A stretch of 64,000 bases of DNA from an uncultured Chloroflexota bacterium (GCA_937901745.1 CALGSZ010000048.1:29768-93767); one strand, 5' to 3'. Counted from the first letter of the stretch, positions 1 to 9,286 are shown. Numbers and translations: made by a program. Notes: generated from the sequence alone by a model not told the origin.

Positions 1-2
1 TG

Positions 3-587
3 GTTTGGTCGCGGCCGAATGCCTTCGGGCACGGCGTCCCGTTCCGCACCGGCGAGTCGCCCGACATCGGGCCTGGCCTGACGGACGCCGGAAAAGAGCT
101 CGTGCGCGCGTGCAACCGGCTCGGAATCTTGATCGATCTCTCTCACCTCAACGAAGCCGGCTTCTGGGATGTCGCGGCAATCAGTGACGCGCCGCTGGTC
201 GCGACCCACTCGAACGCCTTCGCGATCTGCCCGGTGACTCGCAACCTGACAGATAAGCAACTCGACGCGATCCGGGAATCGCAGGGTATGGTCGGAGTCA
301 ACTTCCACGTCAGCTTCTTGCGACCGGACGCCAAGGAGCTGCCCGCCGAGACGACGGTCTCCCACATCGCCGATCACGTCGACTACTTGGTCGAGCGCTT
401 GGGCGACGACAAGGTCGGCTTTGGCTCCGATTTCGATGGCGCGACGATGCCGGGCGATCTCCGCGACGCCGCCGGCCTACCGCTGCTGATCGCCGAGTTG
501 CGGCGGCGTGGCTACGACGAGGCGACGCTGCGCAAGCTCACCCACGAGAATTGGCTGCGCGTTCTAGAGCGGACCTGGGGAGAGTGA
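3..587 (+). CDS. Membrane dipeptidase, peptidase family M19 (5' end missing)
   Basis: This is the C-terminal 194 residues of a zinc dipeptidase of the renal dipeptidase (M19) family, which hydrolyses dipeptides and in many bacteria accepts D-residues at the C-terminal position. The reading frame is open from base 3, so the start lies outside the window. Recognisable family blocks are the GLTDAGKELV segment, the IDLSHLNEAGF block (the SH pair belongs to the active-site region), the ATHSNA block with a metal-ligand-type histidine, and the late GFGSDFDGA block. The stop is at 585-587. The next gene is convergent, so operon partners must lie to the left. Function is assigned from family resemblance; substrate is unknown. 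Confidence 0.85.
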   Translation, partial: VWSRPNAFGHGVPFRTGESPDIGPGLTDAGKELVRACNRLGILIDLSHLNEAGFWDVAAISDAPLVATHSNAFAICPVTRNLTDKQLDAIRESQGMVGVNFHVSFLRPDAKELPAETTVSHIADHVDYLVERLGDDKVGFGSDFDGATMPGDLRDAAGLPLLIAELRRRGYDEATLRKLTHENWLRVLERTWGE

Positions 588-735
588 GCCGGGCAGCCAA
601 TTAGCTCACCGTTCAATCGGAAAGACAGACGCTTTCGTCGCGTATCCGAGCCACCCGTGACCTGCAGCGACTCATGCCTAGAGCCGCTGCTTCTGCTCGC
701 CGTTTGCTAACCGGTGGCAGCGAATCGTGTCCGGA

Positions 736-1272
736 TCAGTAGACGATCAGGCTTGAGACCTGGTACCCCTTCAGGCGTTCGCGCCCCTTGAGGAACGACA
801 GCTCCGCCAGGACGCTGACGCCGACGACTTCCGCCCCAAGCCGCTCCACGAGCTTGATCGCTGCGCCGACCGTGCCGCCCGTCGCCAGCAAGTCATCGAC
901 GATCAACACTCGCTCGCCCGGCTGAACGGCGTCGCTGTGCATCTCAACGGTGTTGACGCCGTATTCGAGCTCGTATTCCTCGCGGATCGTTGCCGCTGGC
1001 AGCCGCCCGACCTTGCGAACCGGCACGAGCCCGGCGCCGAGCTTGTAGGCGACCGGCGCGCCGAGGATGAAGCCCCGGCTCTCGATCGCGACGACCGTCG
1101 AAACGCCCACGAACGGCTCGGCCATCGCGTCGACCGCGGCGCGGAAAGCGGCAGCGTCCGCCAGCAGTGGGGTGATGTCTCGGAAGAGGATGCCTGGCTG
1201 AGGAAAATCGGGCACATCGCGAACCAACGCGCGCAGCGCCTCAATATCTACCGTCGTCTTCGCTTCAGTCAT
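736..1272 (-). CDS. apt: Adenine phosphoribosyltransferase
   Basis: It converts adenine and PRPP to AMP in the cytoplasm (purine salvage). The 178-residue product has the usual length. It begins with the family pattern of an acidic N-terminus then PDFPQPGILFRDITPLL, carries ESRGF at about 64-68 and the PRPP-binding loop VLIVDDLLATGGT at about 122-134. The start ATG at 1272 is preceded by GGAG six bases upstream. A longer open frame extends to 1515, but that extension runs into mutS coding sequence and has no family resemblance. The gene is divergent from mutS across about 120 bases. Confidence 0.95.
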   Translation of the reverse strand: MTEAKTTVDIEALRALVRDVPDFPQPGILFRDITPLLADAAAFRAAVDAMAEPFVGVSTVVAIESRGFILGAPVAYKLGAGLVPVRKVGRLPAATIREEYELEYGVNTVEMHSDAVQPGERVLIVDDLLATGGTVGAAIKLVERLGAEVVGVSVLAELSFLKGRERLKGYQVSSLIVY

Positions 1273-1380
1273 CTCTAACTCCGCACCGCATCGCGCCCCG
1301 CTGCCGCCGCGCGGAAGTCGCGTCGCATCCGTGTGGCCGCAAAGGATCGGTGCACAGGATACAGCCTCAGGGCGCCTGCG

Positions 1381-1386
1381 TATAAT
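1381..1386 (+). promoter_or_regulatory. -10 element for mutS, placed for a leaderless transcript
   Basis: A perfect TATAAT lies six bases before the mutS ATG at 1393. Transcription would begin at or next to the A of the ATG. There is no purine-rich ribosome-binding site in the preceding 20 bases, and no convincing -35 hexamer at 17 bases upstream. Confidence 0.5.
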
Positions 1387-1392
1387 CGTGCC

Positions 1393-4059
1393 ATGCCTCG
1401 CAACGGTACGCCCGCGACCGTGCCAGATACTCGCGCATCGACCGCTGCTACGGCAGCCGGATCGAACGGCCTGGTCCCATCGCGGCGGCAGTACCTCGAG
1501 CTGAAAGCCGCGCACCCAGACGCGATTCTCCTCTACCGGCTAGGCGACTTCTACGAGGCGTTCGACGAGGATGCGAAGATCGTCGCTCGGGACGCCCGGA
1601 TCACGCTGACCAGCCGATCGTTCGGGCGCAACGGCCGCGTGCCGATGGCCGGGATCCCGCATCACGCCCTGAATCACTACCTGGGTCGGCTCCTCGCCGC
1701 TGGGCACACGATCGCGATCGCCGAGCAGATGAGCGAGCCTGGTCGCGGCCTGGTCGAGCGAGCGGTCACGCGGGTCCTGACACCCGGCACCGTTGCCGAG
1801 CCCGGGCTCCTCCCGCCGACCGAGAATCGCTACCTCGCGGCCGTCGCTCGGTACGGTGACCGGTTTGGGCTGGCGTGGGTAGACGTCAGCACGGGCGAGT
1901 TCGCGACGATCGAGCTCGCGGGGGAGGACGCCGCGAACCGTGTCCAAGAAGAGCTGGCGCGGATATCGCCCGCAGAGTGCCTCGTCTCGGATCGCGATAA
2001 CGCGCTCCCGACCGCTGGCCACGTCACGCGGCTCGAATCCTGGCATTTCGAGCCAGAGCGGGCCACGACGCGATTGTGCGAGCAATTCGGCGTGCGCTCG
2101 CTGAGCGCCTTTGGTTGCGCCGATCTCCCAGCGGCTATAGCGGCGGCCGGCGCGATCCTTGCCTACGTCGAGCGCACCAATCCCCGCCTGCTCCCGCTCC
2201 TCGTCGGCCTGCGGACAGAGGCGTCAGACCAATACGTCGGGCTGGACGCGGCGACGCGCCGCAACCTGGAACTCACCCGCAGCCATCGCACCGGCGGAAC
2301 GCGCGGCAGTCTCCTTGGCGTCCTTGACTTGACCCGCACGCCTCAGGGAGCGCGACGCCTCCGCCGGCTCATCGGGCAGCCACTGCGCAATCTCGTCGAG
2401 CTGCAACGTCGCCAGGCGCTCATTGCCGCGCTCGTCGCCGCGCCGGATGTACGGCACCGACTCGCCGAGCTGTTAGCGGCGCTCGGCGACCTGGAGCGCC
2501 TGACCGGGCGAGCGACGCAGGGCAACGCGACCGCGCGCGATTTCCTGGCAATGGCGGCGACGCTCCGCGTCATCCCGGAGGTGGCGGATCTCCTCGCCTC
2601 TGCCGACGTTGATGCGCTCTCCGCCTTCGCCGCCGACCTCGACACCTGCGCCGACGTCCTTCAGCTACTAGACGCGGCCGTCGAAGAGGATGAGGACGGC
2701 TCCGCGCGCATCCGCCCCGGCTTCTGCGCCGAGCTCGACGCCGCCGTCGAGGGAGCGCGCGAGACGCGGGACTGGCTCGCCAGCCTGGAACGGCACGAGC
2801 GAGAGCGGACGGGCATCAAGAGCCTGAAGGTCGGCTACAACAAGGTCTTCGGCTACTACATCGAGGTCACGCGGCCCAACCTGCACCTGGTGCCGCCGGA
2901 GTACACCCGCAAGCAGACCGTCGCCACCGGGGAGCGGTACGTCACCGCCGCTCTCAAGGATGCCGAGGCGCGCTTGCTCGCCGCCGACGAAGAGATCGCG
3001 GCGCTCGAGCGAGCCGCACTCGCTCGCCTCTCCGCGAGCGTCTCCGCGGCCGCCGCTCGGCTCCTGGCGACGGCCGAACGGCTTGCCGATCTCGACGCGT
3101 TCCTCTCCCTCGCGGAGGTCGCGGTCCGCTACGGATGGACCGCTCCGCGGCTGGATGAAAGCGACACACTGGAGATCGTCGCGGGACGTCACCCAGTCGT
3201 GGAAGCGAGCCTCGGTGGCGAGCCGTTCATCCCGAACGATTGCCAACTGGGCGGCGATGCGCCTCGCGTCCTGCTCGTCACCGGACCGAACATGGGCGGC
3301 AAGAGCACCTACCTACGTCAGGTCGCGTTGATCGTCCTCCTCGCCCAGATCGGCTCCTTCGTGCCCGCGGCCTCGGCACGGATCGGTCTCGTGGACCGCA
3401 TCTTCACCCGCGTTGGCGCGCACGACGACCTGCCAGGCGGCGCGAGCACGTTCATGGTCGAGATGATGGAGACGGCAACCATCCTCCATCAGGCGACCAA
3501 TCGCAGCCTCCTCATCCTTGACGAGATCGGCCGCGGCACCAGCACCAACGATGGCCTGGCGATCGCCCGCGCCGTGCTGGAGGACATCCACAGCCGGATC
3601 TGCGCCAGGACGCTCTTCGCGACCCACTACCTTGAGCTGACCGCGCTCGAAGACGAGCTGGCTTCGCTCGCCAACGTTCACGTGGCGGCAGTCGAATCCG
3701 GCGGCCAGATCGTCTTCCTCTACGCGGTCCGGCCAGGCTGCGCGGATCGCGCCTACGGCATCCACGTCGCGCGCCTTGCCGGGCTGCCAAGCTGGGTCGC
3801 CGACCGCGCTGAGAGCGTCCTCGCTGACCTCGCTAGCGCGCCGGTCCCGTCGAAGCCGGTCCACGCGGTTCAGGAGGCTCCCGTTAGCAATCCGCCCTGC
3901 GTCGAGCACTCCAACGGACCGCGTCAACTGCGGCTCGACGGATTCCCAGCGCCGCCTGCCGCGAGCCGGCTTGTCGCGGAGTTGCGGTCGCTCGACCTTT
4001 CGACGCTGACGCCGAAACAAGCGCTGGACTGGCTCTACGAGCAGCAGGCACGCCTGTGA
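1393..4059 (+). CDS. mutS: DNA mismatch repair protein MutS
   Basis: MutS recognises base mismatches and small loops and recruits MutL. The 888-residue protein has the N-terminal mismatch-binding motif with the Phe-x-Glu pair in GDFYEAF (residues 53-55), connector, lever and clamp regions, and the ABC-type ATPase domain with Walker A GPNMGGKST (about 631-639), Walker B ILDEIGRG (Asp about 710) and signature STNDG. A weakly clamp-like QLRLDGF lies near the C-terminus. I prefer the ATG at 1393 to a frame-open start at 1333, because family similarity starts after it and a TATAAT sits just before it. The 3' end overlaps mutL by four bases (GTGA), implying co-transcription and translational coupling. 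Confidence 0.97.
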   Translation: MPRNGTPATVPDTRASTAATAAGSNGLVPSRRQYLELKAAHPDAILLYRLGDFYEAFDEDAKIVARDARITLTSRSFGRNGRVPMAGIPHHALNHYLGRLLAAGHTIAIAEQMSEPGRGLVERAVTRVLTPGTVAEPGLLPPTENRYLAAVARYGDRFGLAWVDVSTGEFATIELAGEDAANRVQEELARISPAECLVSDRDNALPTAGHVTRLESWHFEPERATTRLCEQFGVRSLSAFGCADLPAAIAAAGAILAYVERTNPRLLPLLVGLRTEASDQYVGLDAATRRNLELTRSHRTGGTRGSLLGVLDLTRTPQGARRLRRLIGQPLRNLVELQRRQALIAALVAAPDVRHRLAELLAALGDLERLTGRATQGNATARDFLAMAATLRVIPEVADLLASADVDALSAFAADLDTCADVLQLLDAAVEEDEDGSARIRPGFCAELDAAVEGARETRDWLASLERHERERTGIKSLKVGYNKVFGYYIEVTRPNLHLVPPEYTRKQTVATGERYVTAALKDAEARLLAADEEIAALERAALARLSASVSAAAARLLATAERLADLDAFLSLAEVAVRYGWTAPRLDESDTLEIVAGRHPVVEASLGGEPFIPNDCQLGGDAPRVLLVTGPNMGGKSTYLRQVALIVLLAQIGSFVPAASARIGLVDRIFTRVGAHDDLPGGASTFMVEMMETATILHQATNRSLLILDEIGRGTSTNDGLAIARAVLEDIHSRICARTLFATHYLELTALEDELASLANVHVAAVESGGQIVFLYAVRPGCADRAYGIHVARLAGLPSWVADRAESVLADLASAPVPSKPVHAVQEAPVSNPPCVEHSNGPRQLRLDGFPAPPAASRLVAELRSLDLSTLTPKQALDWLYEQQARL

Positions 4060-5831
4060 GCGAGCACGCCGACGCGACGCCGAACCAGCACCATCAATTC
4101 TCTCCGAGCGGGCTCCCGCAAAGGCGACAGCCGATTCGGCAGCTACCAATCGAGGTCGCCGCTCGCATCGCCGCCGGCGAGGTGATCGAGCGCCCGGCGT
4201 CCGTCGTCAAAGAGCTCGTCGAGAATGCGCTCGACGCCGGCGCTACAACAATTCGCATTGATATCCGCGGCGGTGGGCTCTCGCTCATCCGTGTCAGCGA
4301 CGACGGCTGCGGCATCCCGCCCGGCGAGCTGTGGCTCGCCTGTCAACGGCACGCGACCAGCAAGTTGGTCTCCGATGATCTGACGTCGGTGCGGACACTC
4401 GGCTTTCGCGGAGAGGCGCTGCCGAGCATCGCGGCGGTCGCCGAGCTGACGATCGTCAGCGCCGATGACGACAGCGGCATTGGCAGGCGGATCCGCGTGC
4501 GCGATGGCCGTCTCGTCGCCGATCTGCCGGCAGCCCGGCCGCGCGGCACGACCGTCACCGTGCGCCACCTCTTCGCGAATCTCCCGCCTCGACTCGCCGC
4601 CGTGGAGCGGCCCCAGACCGAGATGACGCAAATCGGTCAGATGGCTCGACGGCTTGCGCTGTGCGCGCCGGGCGTCCGCTTCTCGCTCTTCAGCGAGGAC
4701 CGGCTCGTGTTCCAAACGAGCGGCTCCGGCGATCTCGCAACGACAATGGCCGAGATCTACGGCCCATCGCTCTCCGGCCGCCTCATCTCACTGGGACCAA
4801 TTACCGTCGCTGGCGCGCGGCTTTCCGGCGTCGTGGCTGGCGCGGAGCTGACCAGACCAGGGCGGGGACAGCTCAACATCCTGGTCAACGGCCGGTGGAC
4901 GCAGCCACGCGGCCTGATGGCCCTGCTGGAGACTGCCTACCGCCCGCTGCTCCCGCGCGGGCGGCATCCCGTCGCGACGCTCGTGATCGATGCGCCGCCC
5001 GACCGCGTCGATATCAACATCCACCCGGCAAAGCTCGAAGTCCGGCTCCTCGACGAGCGCATGATCGGGACGGCGCTCGGAGACTTGCTGCGCGGCGCGC
5101 TTGGTCGCCGCCCGATCTCCCTCAAGGCAACCCCGCTGACGGGCATCGACGCGCTCTCGCCAACCCGGGAGATTATGGAGGGGCCGGAACCGTACGACGA
5201 CGGGCCGATCGTCACGCCAGGCTTGCCCGCGCTGCGCCTGATCGGCCAGATCCACCAGCGGCTGATTCTGCTCGAGGGAGAGGCCGGGCTGTACCTCGTG
5301 GACCAGCATCGCGCCCATGAGCGGATTCTCTACGAGCAGCTCTTGGCCGCGCACCGCCAGGGCGAGCTGGAATCGGTCGCGCTGCCCGAGCCGATCGTCT
5401 TCGAGGTGAGGCAGTCGCAGCTCGCGCGATTCGCGTCGCGCCTCGATGACCTGGCGGCTCTCGGGTTCACCTGCGAAGTGTTCGGCGGCCGCACCTTCCT
5501 CCTTCGGGCCGCCCCGTTGTTGCCAGGAGTCATCGCGGATGGAGGGCAGGATGCGCTGGCCGGCCTAGGCGAGCGAGATGAGCTGGCTCCGTCGCTGATC
5601 GCACTGGCCGACGAGGATCCGGCCGAAGGAGAAAGTTGGCGCGAGCGTCTGCTTGTGCAGCTAGCCTGCCGCACCGCGGTTCGCCGAGGTCGGCCTCTCG
5701 ACCGGCCGGCAATGGCCGCGCTCATCGAACGCCTCGGACAGACAGCCGCCCCCGCCGTCTGCCCCCACGGTTCGCCTCTCCTGATGTGCGTCTCCGGCGA
5801 TCTCCTCGAGCGCCAGTTCAATTGGCGCTGA
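4056..5831 (+). CDS. mutL: DNA mismatch repair endonuclease MutL
   Basis: MutL is the GHKL ATPase that links MutS to strand nicking. It starts with GTG overlapping the mutS stop. The 591-residue protein has the ATPase motifs ENALDAGA (56-63), DDGCGI (82-87) and GFRGEAL (116-122). The C-terminal domain carries the endonuclease signature in the form DQHRAHERILYE from residue 416, then ACR (about 537) and CPHGSP (about 569), the metal-binding set of nicking MutL proteins. The usual alanine after DQH is arginine, while the Asp, His and both Glu positions are kept. It is therefore likely an endonuclease-type MutL, as expected where MutH is absent. Confidence 0.96.
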   Translation: MSEHADATPNQHHQFSPSGLPQRRQPIRQLPIEVAARIAAGEVIERPASVVKELVENALDAGATTIRIDIRGGGLSLIRVSDDGCGIPPGELWLACQRHATSKLVSDDLTSVRTLGFRGEALPSIAAVAELTIVSADDDSGIGRRIRVRDGRLVADLPAARPRGTTVTVRHLFANLPPRLAAVERPQTEMTQIGQMARRLALCAPGVRFSLFSEDRLVFQTSGSGDLATTMAEIYGPSLSGRLISLGPITVAGARLSGVVAGAELTRPGRGQLNILVNGRWTQPRGLMALLETAYRPLLPRGRHPVATLVIDAPPDRVDINIHPAKLEVRLLDERMIGTALGDLLRGALGRRPISLKATPLTGIDALSPTREIMEGPEPYDDGPIVTPGLPALRLIGQIHQRLILLEGEAGLYLVDQHRAHERILYEQLLAAHRQGELESVALPEPIVFEVRQSQLARFASRLDDLAALGFTCEVFGGRTFLLRAAPLLPGVIADGGQDALAGLGERDELAPSLIALADEDPAEGESWRERLLVQLACRTAVRRGRPLDRPAMAALIERLGQTAAPAVCPHGSPLLMCVSGDLLERQFNWR

Positions 5832-5913
5832 TGCAGGAACGCGCACGGTGGTCCGTGCAACCGTCTGGCGAAACGTGCGCATAATTTCTCGCGTTTGAGG
5901 TTGCGGTCCTGCC

Positions 5914-5943
5914 TTGTCGGTGGACCATGCGGGATGCTAAGGT
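5914..5943 (+). promoter_or_regulatory. Possible promoter of the LCP gene
   Basis: TTGTCG (5914-5919) and TAAGGT (5938-5943) are separated by 18 bases, and TGC immediately precedes the -10 as in extended -10 promoters. The predicted start site is about 60 bases before the LCP ATG. Confidence 0.35.
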
Positions 5944-6008
5944 CCGTACAGACCCGCATTGATATACGGCACTACCCCGCCGGTTTAGGGAAGGTCGAGG
6001 TGCGTCGA

Positions 6009-6938
6009 ATGACAGACGTGGTGCGTGTGGCTGCCCGGAATACTGCCGGGCGGCAGTTTCGGGGAGCGTTACTCGCGCTCCTGATCGTCGTGGGTCTCCT
6101 GGCCGCGCCAGCCATGAGCGCATCCGCGCAGGACGTAGAGCCGGCAGACATCGACGCGCTGACGTTGATCGTCGGCGGACTCGATAGCCGGGAGCCAGGC
6201 CAACCCGAGAACTCGGATGTCTTGATTCTGGCTCGCGTTGATCTCGTCAATCGAACGGTGCGAGCGATCAGCATTCCACGCGATCTTTATGTCGAGATTC
6301 CCGGCTTCGGGTACGACAAGATCACCCGCGCCTATGACTTCGGCTCGAAGGCAGATGGCGGGCGCTTCAAGGGCGGGGCGGCCACGATGCGCGCGACCGT
6401 CGAGGCGAATTTCGGCATTGAAGTTGACGGCGTGGTGCTGACGACCTTCGATGGCTTCGTCCAGATCGTGGATGCGCTCGGCGGCGTGGACGTCGTCAAT
6501 CCCTACGATCTCTACGACGCGGAGTACCCAACACCTGACTACGGCTACAAGGAGATCTTCTACCCGGCCGGTCCGCTGCACCTAAACGGCGAGCAGGCGC
6601 TGGAATTCGTTCGCACGCGGCATCAGGACGGTGACGAAGGCCGCGTCATGCGCCAGCAGCTCGTGATCCGCGCGCTCCTCGATCGCGCTCGCGATCCGGA
6701 AATTGCCGATCGGCTGCCCAAACTCGTCCACAAGTACCGCAAGGCCGTGCGGACGGATCTCAGCCAGTCCGAGCGGCTCGCGCTCGCCCTCGCCGCCCCG
6801 TCGTTCACGCAAGAGGGTATCGAGTTCGCGACGCTGAATGGTCTCGTTTATCCCGACACGGCCCCGAACGGCATGTGGATCTACTCTGGGGATTGGTCGC
6901 AAATCCCGGGATACGTTCAGAGCTTCCTGTTCGGATAG
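6009..6938 (+). CDS. LytR-CpsA-Psr (LCP) family cell-wall ligase
   Basis: LCP enzymes transfer lipid-linked glycopolymers to peptidoglycan outside the membrane. The 309-residue product begins with an arginine-containing stretch and a hydrophobic segment (about residues 20-36) ending ASAQ, so it is exported or membrane-anchored. The LCP domain shows the pattern GLDSREPG, then NSDVLILARVD, then SIPRDLYVEIPG and KITRAYDFG. The arginine-rich block FVRTRHQDGDEGRVMRQQ follows later; these arginines bind the polyprenyl pyrophosphate in the family. The start ATG at 6009 has GAGG eight bases upstream; frame-open starts further upstream have no similarity. A strong terminator follows. Confidence 0.9.
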   Translation: MTDVVRVAARNTAGRQFRGALLALLIVVGLLAAPAMSASAQDVEPADIDALTLIVGGLDSREPGQPENSDVLILARVDLVNRTVRAISIPRDLYVEIPGFGYDKITRAYDFGSKADGGRFKGGAATMRATVEANFGIEVDGVVLTTFDGFVQIVDALGGVDVVNPYDLYDAEYPTPDYGYKEIFYPAGPLHLNGEQALEFVRTRHQDGDEGRVMRQQLVIRALLDRARDPEIADRLPKLVHKYRKAVRTDLSQSERLALALAAPSFTQEGIEFATLNGLVYPDTAPNGMWIYSGDWSQIPGYVQSFLFG

Positions 6939-6965
6939 TCTTAGACCGGAAATCAGCGAAGGCTC

Positions 6966-6997
6966 AGCCCGCGCCGGTTCGCCGGCGCGGGCTGTTT
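6966..6997 (+). terminator. Rho-independent terminator after the LCP gene
   Basis: A perfect 12-bp stem (AGCCCGCGCCGG with its complement) closed by a TTCG loop is followed by GTTTCATTT, 27 bases after the LCP stop codon. Confidence 0.85.
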
Positions 6998-7197
6998 CAT
7001 TTGCCCCACCAATCTGTTGGCTCAAGCAAAGCAGCCTCGGCCGCAGGGCTCGCTAGCTCCACTCGAGTCGAGCCGAACCGAAGGCTGCGTCACCCCTCAG
7101 ACTCACCGTAGAATTGAGCGATGTCTGCCGCCGGATATGCACGTCATCCTGGCGGCAATTCATCGAGCAATCTCTGAACGCACGACGAGGAGCGGAC

Positions 7198-8514
7198 ATG
7201 ACGGCCACCACCGAGCACGACGCGGCACAACTCGCCCGGGACGCCGGCGCGAACCCGGTCGACTACCTCCGTGCCCGCGGCTACGTCTACGCTATCACCG
7301 ACGAGGCGGGACTGCGCCGGGCGTTCGAGGAAGGCACGGTGACGGCCTACGTCGGGTTCGACCCGACCGCCCCTTCCCTCCACGTCGGCCACCTGCTGAG
7401 CATCATGATGCTCGCCTCGCTCCAGCGCTTCGGCCATCGCCCGATCGCGTTGGGAGGAGGCGGCACGGCTCTCGTCGGGGATCCATCGGGCAAGACGTCA
7501 ACGCGCGCCGTCCTCTCCGAGGAGACGATCCAGGCCAACCTCCGCGCGATCTTGCCCCAGTTCAATCGCTTCCTCGACTTCGAGGGCGGGCGATTCGGCG
7601 ACAACCCACCGGCGCTGCTGATGAACAACGCCGAGTGGCTGCTGCCGCTGCGCTACATCGAGTTTCTCCGTGACATTGGCCGCCACTTCTCGGTCAATGA
7701 GATGCTCGCGGCCGAGACATACCGCCAGCGGCTGGAGTCCGGCGCCGGACTCAACTTCGTCGAGTTCAACTACCGGATCGTCCAGGCGTACGATTTCCTT
7801 CACCTCTACCGAGTCATCGGCTGTCGCCTCCAAATGGGCGGCTCCGACCAGTGGGGGAACATCGTCGCCGGCGTCGACTTGATCCGCCGTGTCGAGGGCG
7901 GAGAAGCGTTTGGCCTCGTCTGCCCGCTTCTGACGACGAGCTCCGGACAGAAGATGGGCAAGACGGAGTCCGGCGCCGTCTGGCTCGATGCCTCCCTGAC
8001 TACGCCGTACGACTACTTCCAGTATTGGATCAACGTCGAGGACGAGGACGTCGAGCGCCTGCTCCGACTTTACACGTTCCTGCCGGAAGAGCGCATCGCC
8101 GAGCTGACGAGTGTCTCCGGCGCGGCGTTGCGAGAGGCCAAGCGTGTGCTCGCTTACGAGACGACCAAGCTGACACATGGAGAAGAGGCGGCGCGGGAGG
8201 CGGACGCCGCCGCACGCGCTCTTTTCGGCCGTCATCAGGACACCGACGCGCTTCTGGCCGACGCCTCGATCCCGACAGCGACGATCTCAGCCGCAGATGT
8301 GGAGGCCGGCCTGAGCATCGCCGATGTCTTCGTTCGCGCCGGCCTTTGCTCCTCCAAGGGTGAAGCCCGGCGGCTGGCTTCCCAAGGCGGTCTCTCGATT
8401 GACGGTCAGCGCGTGGACGACGCGGACGCGCTCTTCCGGCCGCAGCGAGAGGCAACGCTCCTGCGCGTCGGGAAGAAGCGCTACAAGCGGCTGATCGTCG
8501 AAGAGGCAAGCTAA
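7198..8514 (+). CDS. tyrS: Tyrosyl-tRNA synthetase
   Basis: It attaches tyrosine to tRNA-Tyr. The 438-residue class I enzyme has the HIGH-type motif HVGH (62-65) after the family phrase YVGFDPTAPSL, the tyrosine-site segment GGSDQWGN, the KMSKS-type loop KMGKT (252-256) and a C-terminal S4 RNA-binding domain from about residue 372 (ADVFVRAGLCSSKGEARRL). The start ATG at 7198 has GAGGAG six to eight bases before it; an open extension to 7114 has no similarity. A TAGAAT at 7108-7113 could be its -10 element, but no clear -35 is present. No T-box leader fits in the short upstream gap. Confidence 0.96.
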   Translation: MTATTEHDAAQLARDAGANPVDYLRARGYVYAITDEAGLRRAFEEGTVTAYVGFDPTAPSLHVGHLLSIMMLASLQRFGHRPIALGGGGTALVGDPSGKTSTRAVLSEETIQANLRAILPQFNRFLDFEGGRFGDNPPALLMNNAEWLLPLRYIEFLRDIGRHFSVNEMLAAETYRQRLESGAGLNFVEFNYRIVQAYDFLHLYRVIGCRLQMGGSDQWGNIVAGVDLIRRVEGGEAFGLVCPLLTTSSGQKMGKTESGAVWLDASLTTPYDYFQYWINVEDEDVERLLRLYTFLPEERIAELTSVSGAALREAKRVLAYETTKLTHGEEAAREADAAARALFGRHQDTDALLADASIPTATISAADVEAGLSIADVFVRAGLCSSKGEARRLASQGGLSIDGQRVDDADALFRPQREATLLRVGKKRYKRLIVEEAS

Positions 8515-8581
8515 TCCCTCGTTCCTAACTCCCCCGCCGTTCGCTGAGAACGCGCGGCCCGACAACCCAAGATGAGAGTGG

Positions 8582-8621
8582 CAGGGCGCGGCTCTACGTG
8601 AGATCACGTAGACGCGCCCTG
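8582..8621 (+). terminator. Long two-part hairpin after tyrS
   Basis: A 9-bp outer stem (CAGGGCGCG with CGCGCCCTG) encloses, after a GC bulge, a 9-bp inner stem (TCTACGTGA with TCACGTAGA) and a two-base tip. It lies 68 bases after the tyrS stop. There is no clear U-tract on either strand, so it may be a terminator or an mRNA 3'-end structure. Confidence 0.55.
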
Positions 8622-8735
8622 TCGGCATTTCAGTGATCTCCTCGATGGCCAGCCCGCCTCACCAGCCTAGGATCAAGCCATCCTCCTGACGGGGCGACCG
8701 TCAGGGAACGAGAGACAAGCAGAACGGAGTCAGCC

Positions 8736-9215
8736 ATGACGAACATCTTGATGAAGACCGGTCTGCTTGCGACTCGTGCCGTGATCGCCGCCATCCTGGT
8801 GGCCTTGGTCCTGAACCTCGGCGTGGGCATCACCCCCAATTCTGCCGAGGCACAAGGCAGGACCATCAAGACGAATACCAAGCTCAAGATCTCCAAGGAA
8901 GAGTGGATTGAGGCGGGCCACGCCGCCGGAGCCAAGAGCGTCGGTGTGTATGTCCAGGAGGAAATCGTCAATTGCTCATGGGACGACGGGTCTTTCGTGT
9001 CCTGTGACTTCAAGGCCAAAGAGTGCGTGGACACGATCCCGATCCCGCGAACCACTCCTGAGAATGCAGGCAGTGATGACGTGGCTGATGCGCGTGGGAC
9101 AGCTTCAGATGGCGACGGCGATGCGGACTTGCTCACCGTCCCCGCGGTCGTGATCGAAGCTCCTGTCCAGCAGATTACCCCAATCGTGGTCCCGATCGAA
9201 GACGGGAAACAGTAG
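8736..9215 (+). CDS. Small exported cysteine-motif protein, paralogue 1 of 3
   Basis: I do not recognise a named family. The 159-residue product has an N-terminal hydrophobic signal (LLATRAVIAAILVALVLNLG) ending near SAEAQ, then a conserved domain shared with the next two genes: a lysine-rich K-x-K-x-K stretch, an IS..E(W/F) block, VNCSWDDG, a Ser-Cys-x-Phe and KECVDTIPIP. A variable acidic, low-complexity tail follows. This copy has three of the four cysteines of its paralogues; the first conserved Cys is replaced within the EAGHAAGA segment. CGGAG lies six bases before the ATG. It is likely secreted or surface-held and probably forms a disulfide. The role is unknown. Confidence 0.8.
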   Translation: MTNILMKTGLLATRAVIAAILVALVLNLGVGITPNSAEAQGRTIKTNTKLKISKEEWIEAGHAAGAKSVGVYVQEEIVNCSWDDGSFVSCDFKAKECVDTIPIPRTTPENAGSDDVADARGTASDGDGDADLLTVPAVVIEAPVQQITPIVVPIEDGKQ

Positions 9216-9286
9216 GCCGCGAAGGATTGCCCGCCGCGCTGGCCGGAGCGCTGCCAACGCGCAGGCGATACAGAAAGGAGCCAGTG

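Noticed and set aside
1333..1392. Longer N-terminus for MutS starting at 1333
   Set aside because: The extension has no family similarity and would contain the TATAAT element.
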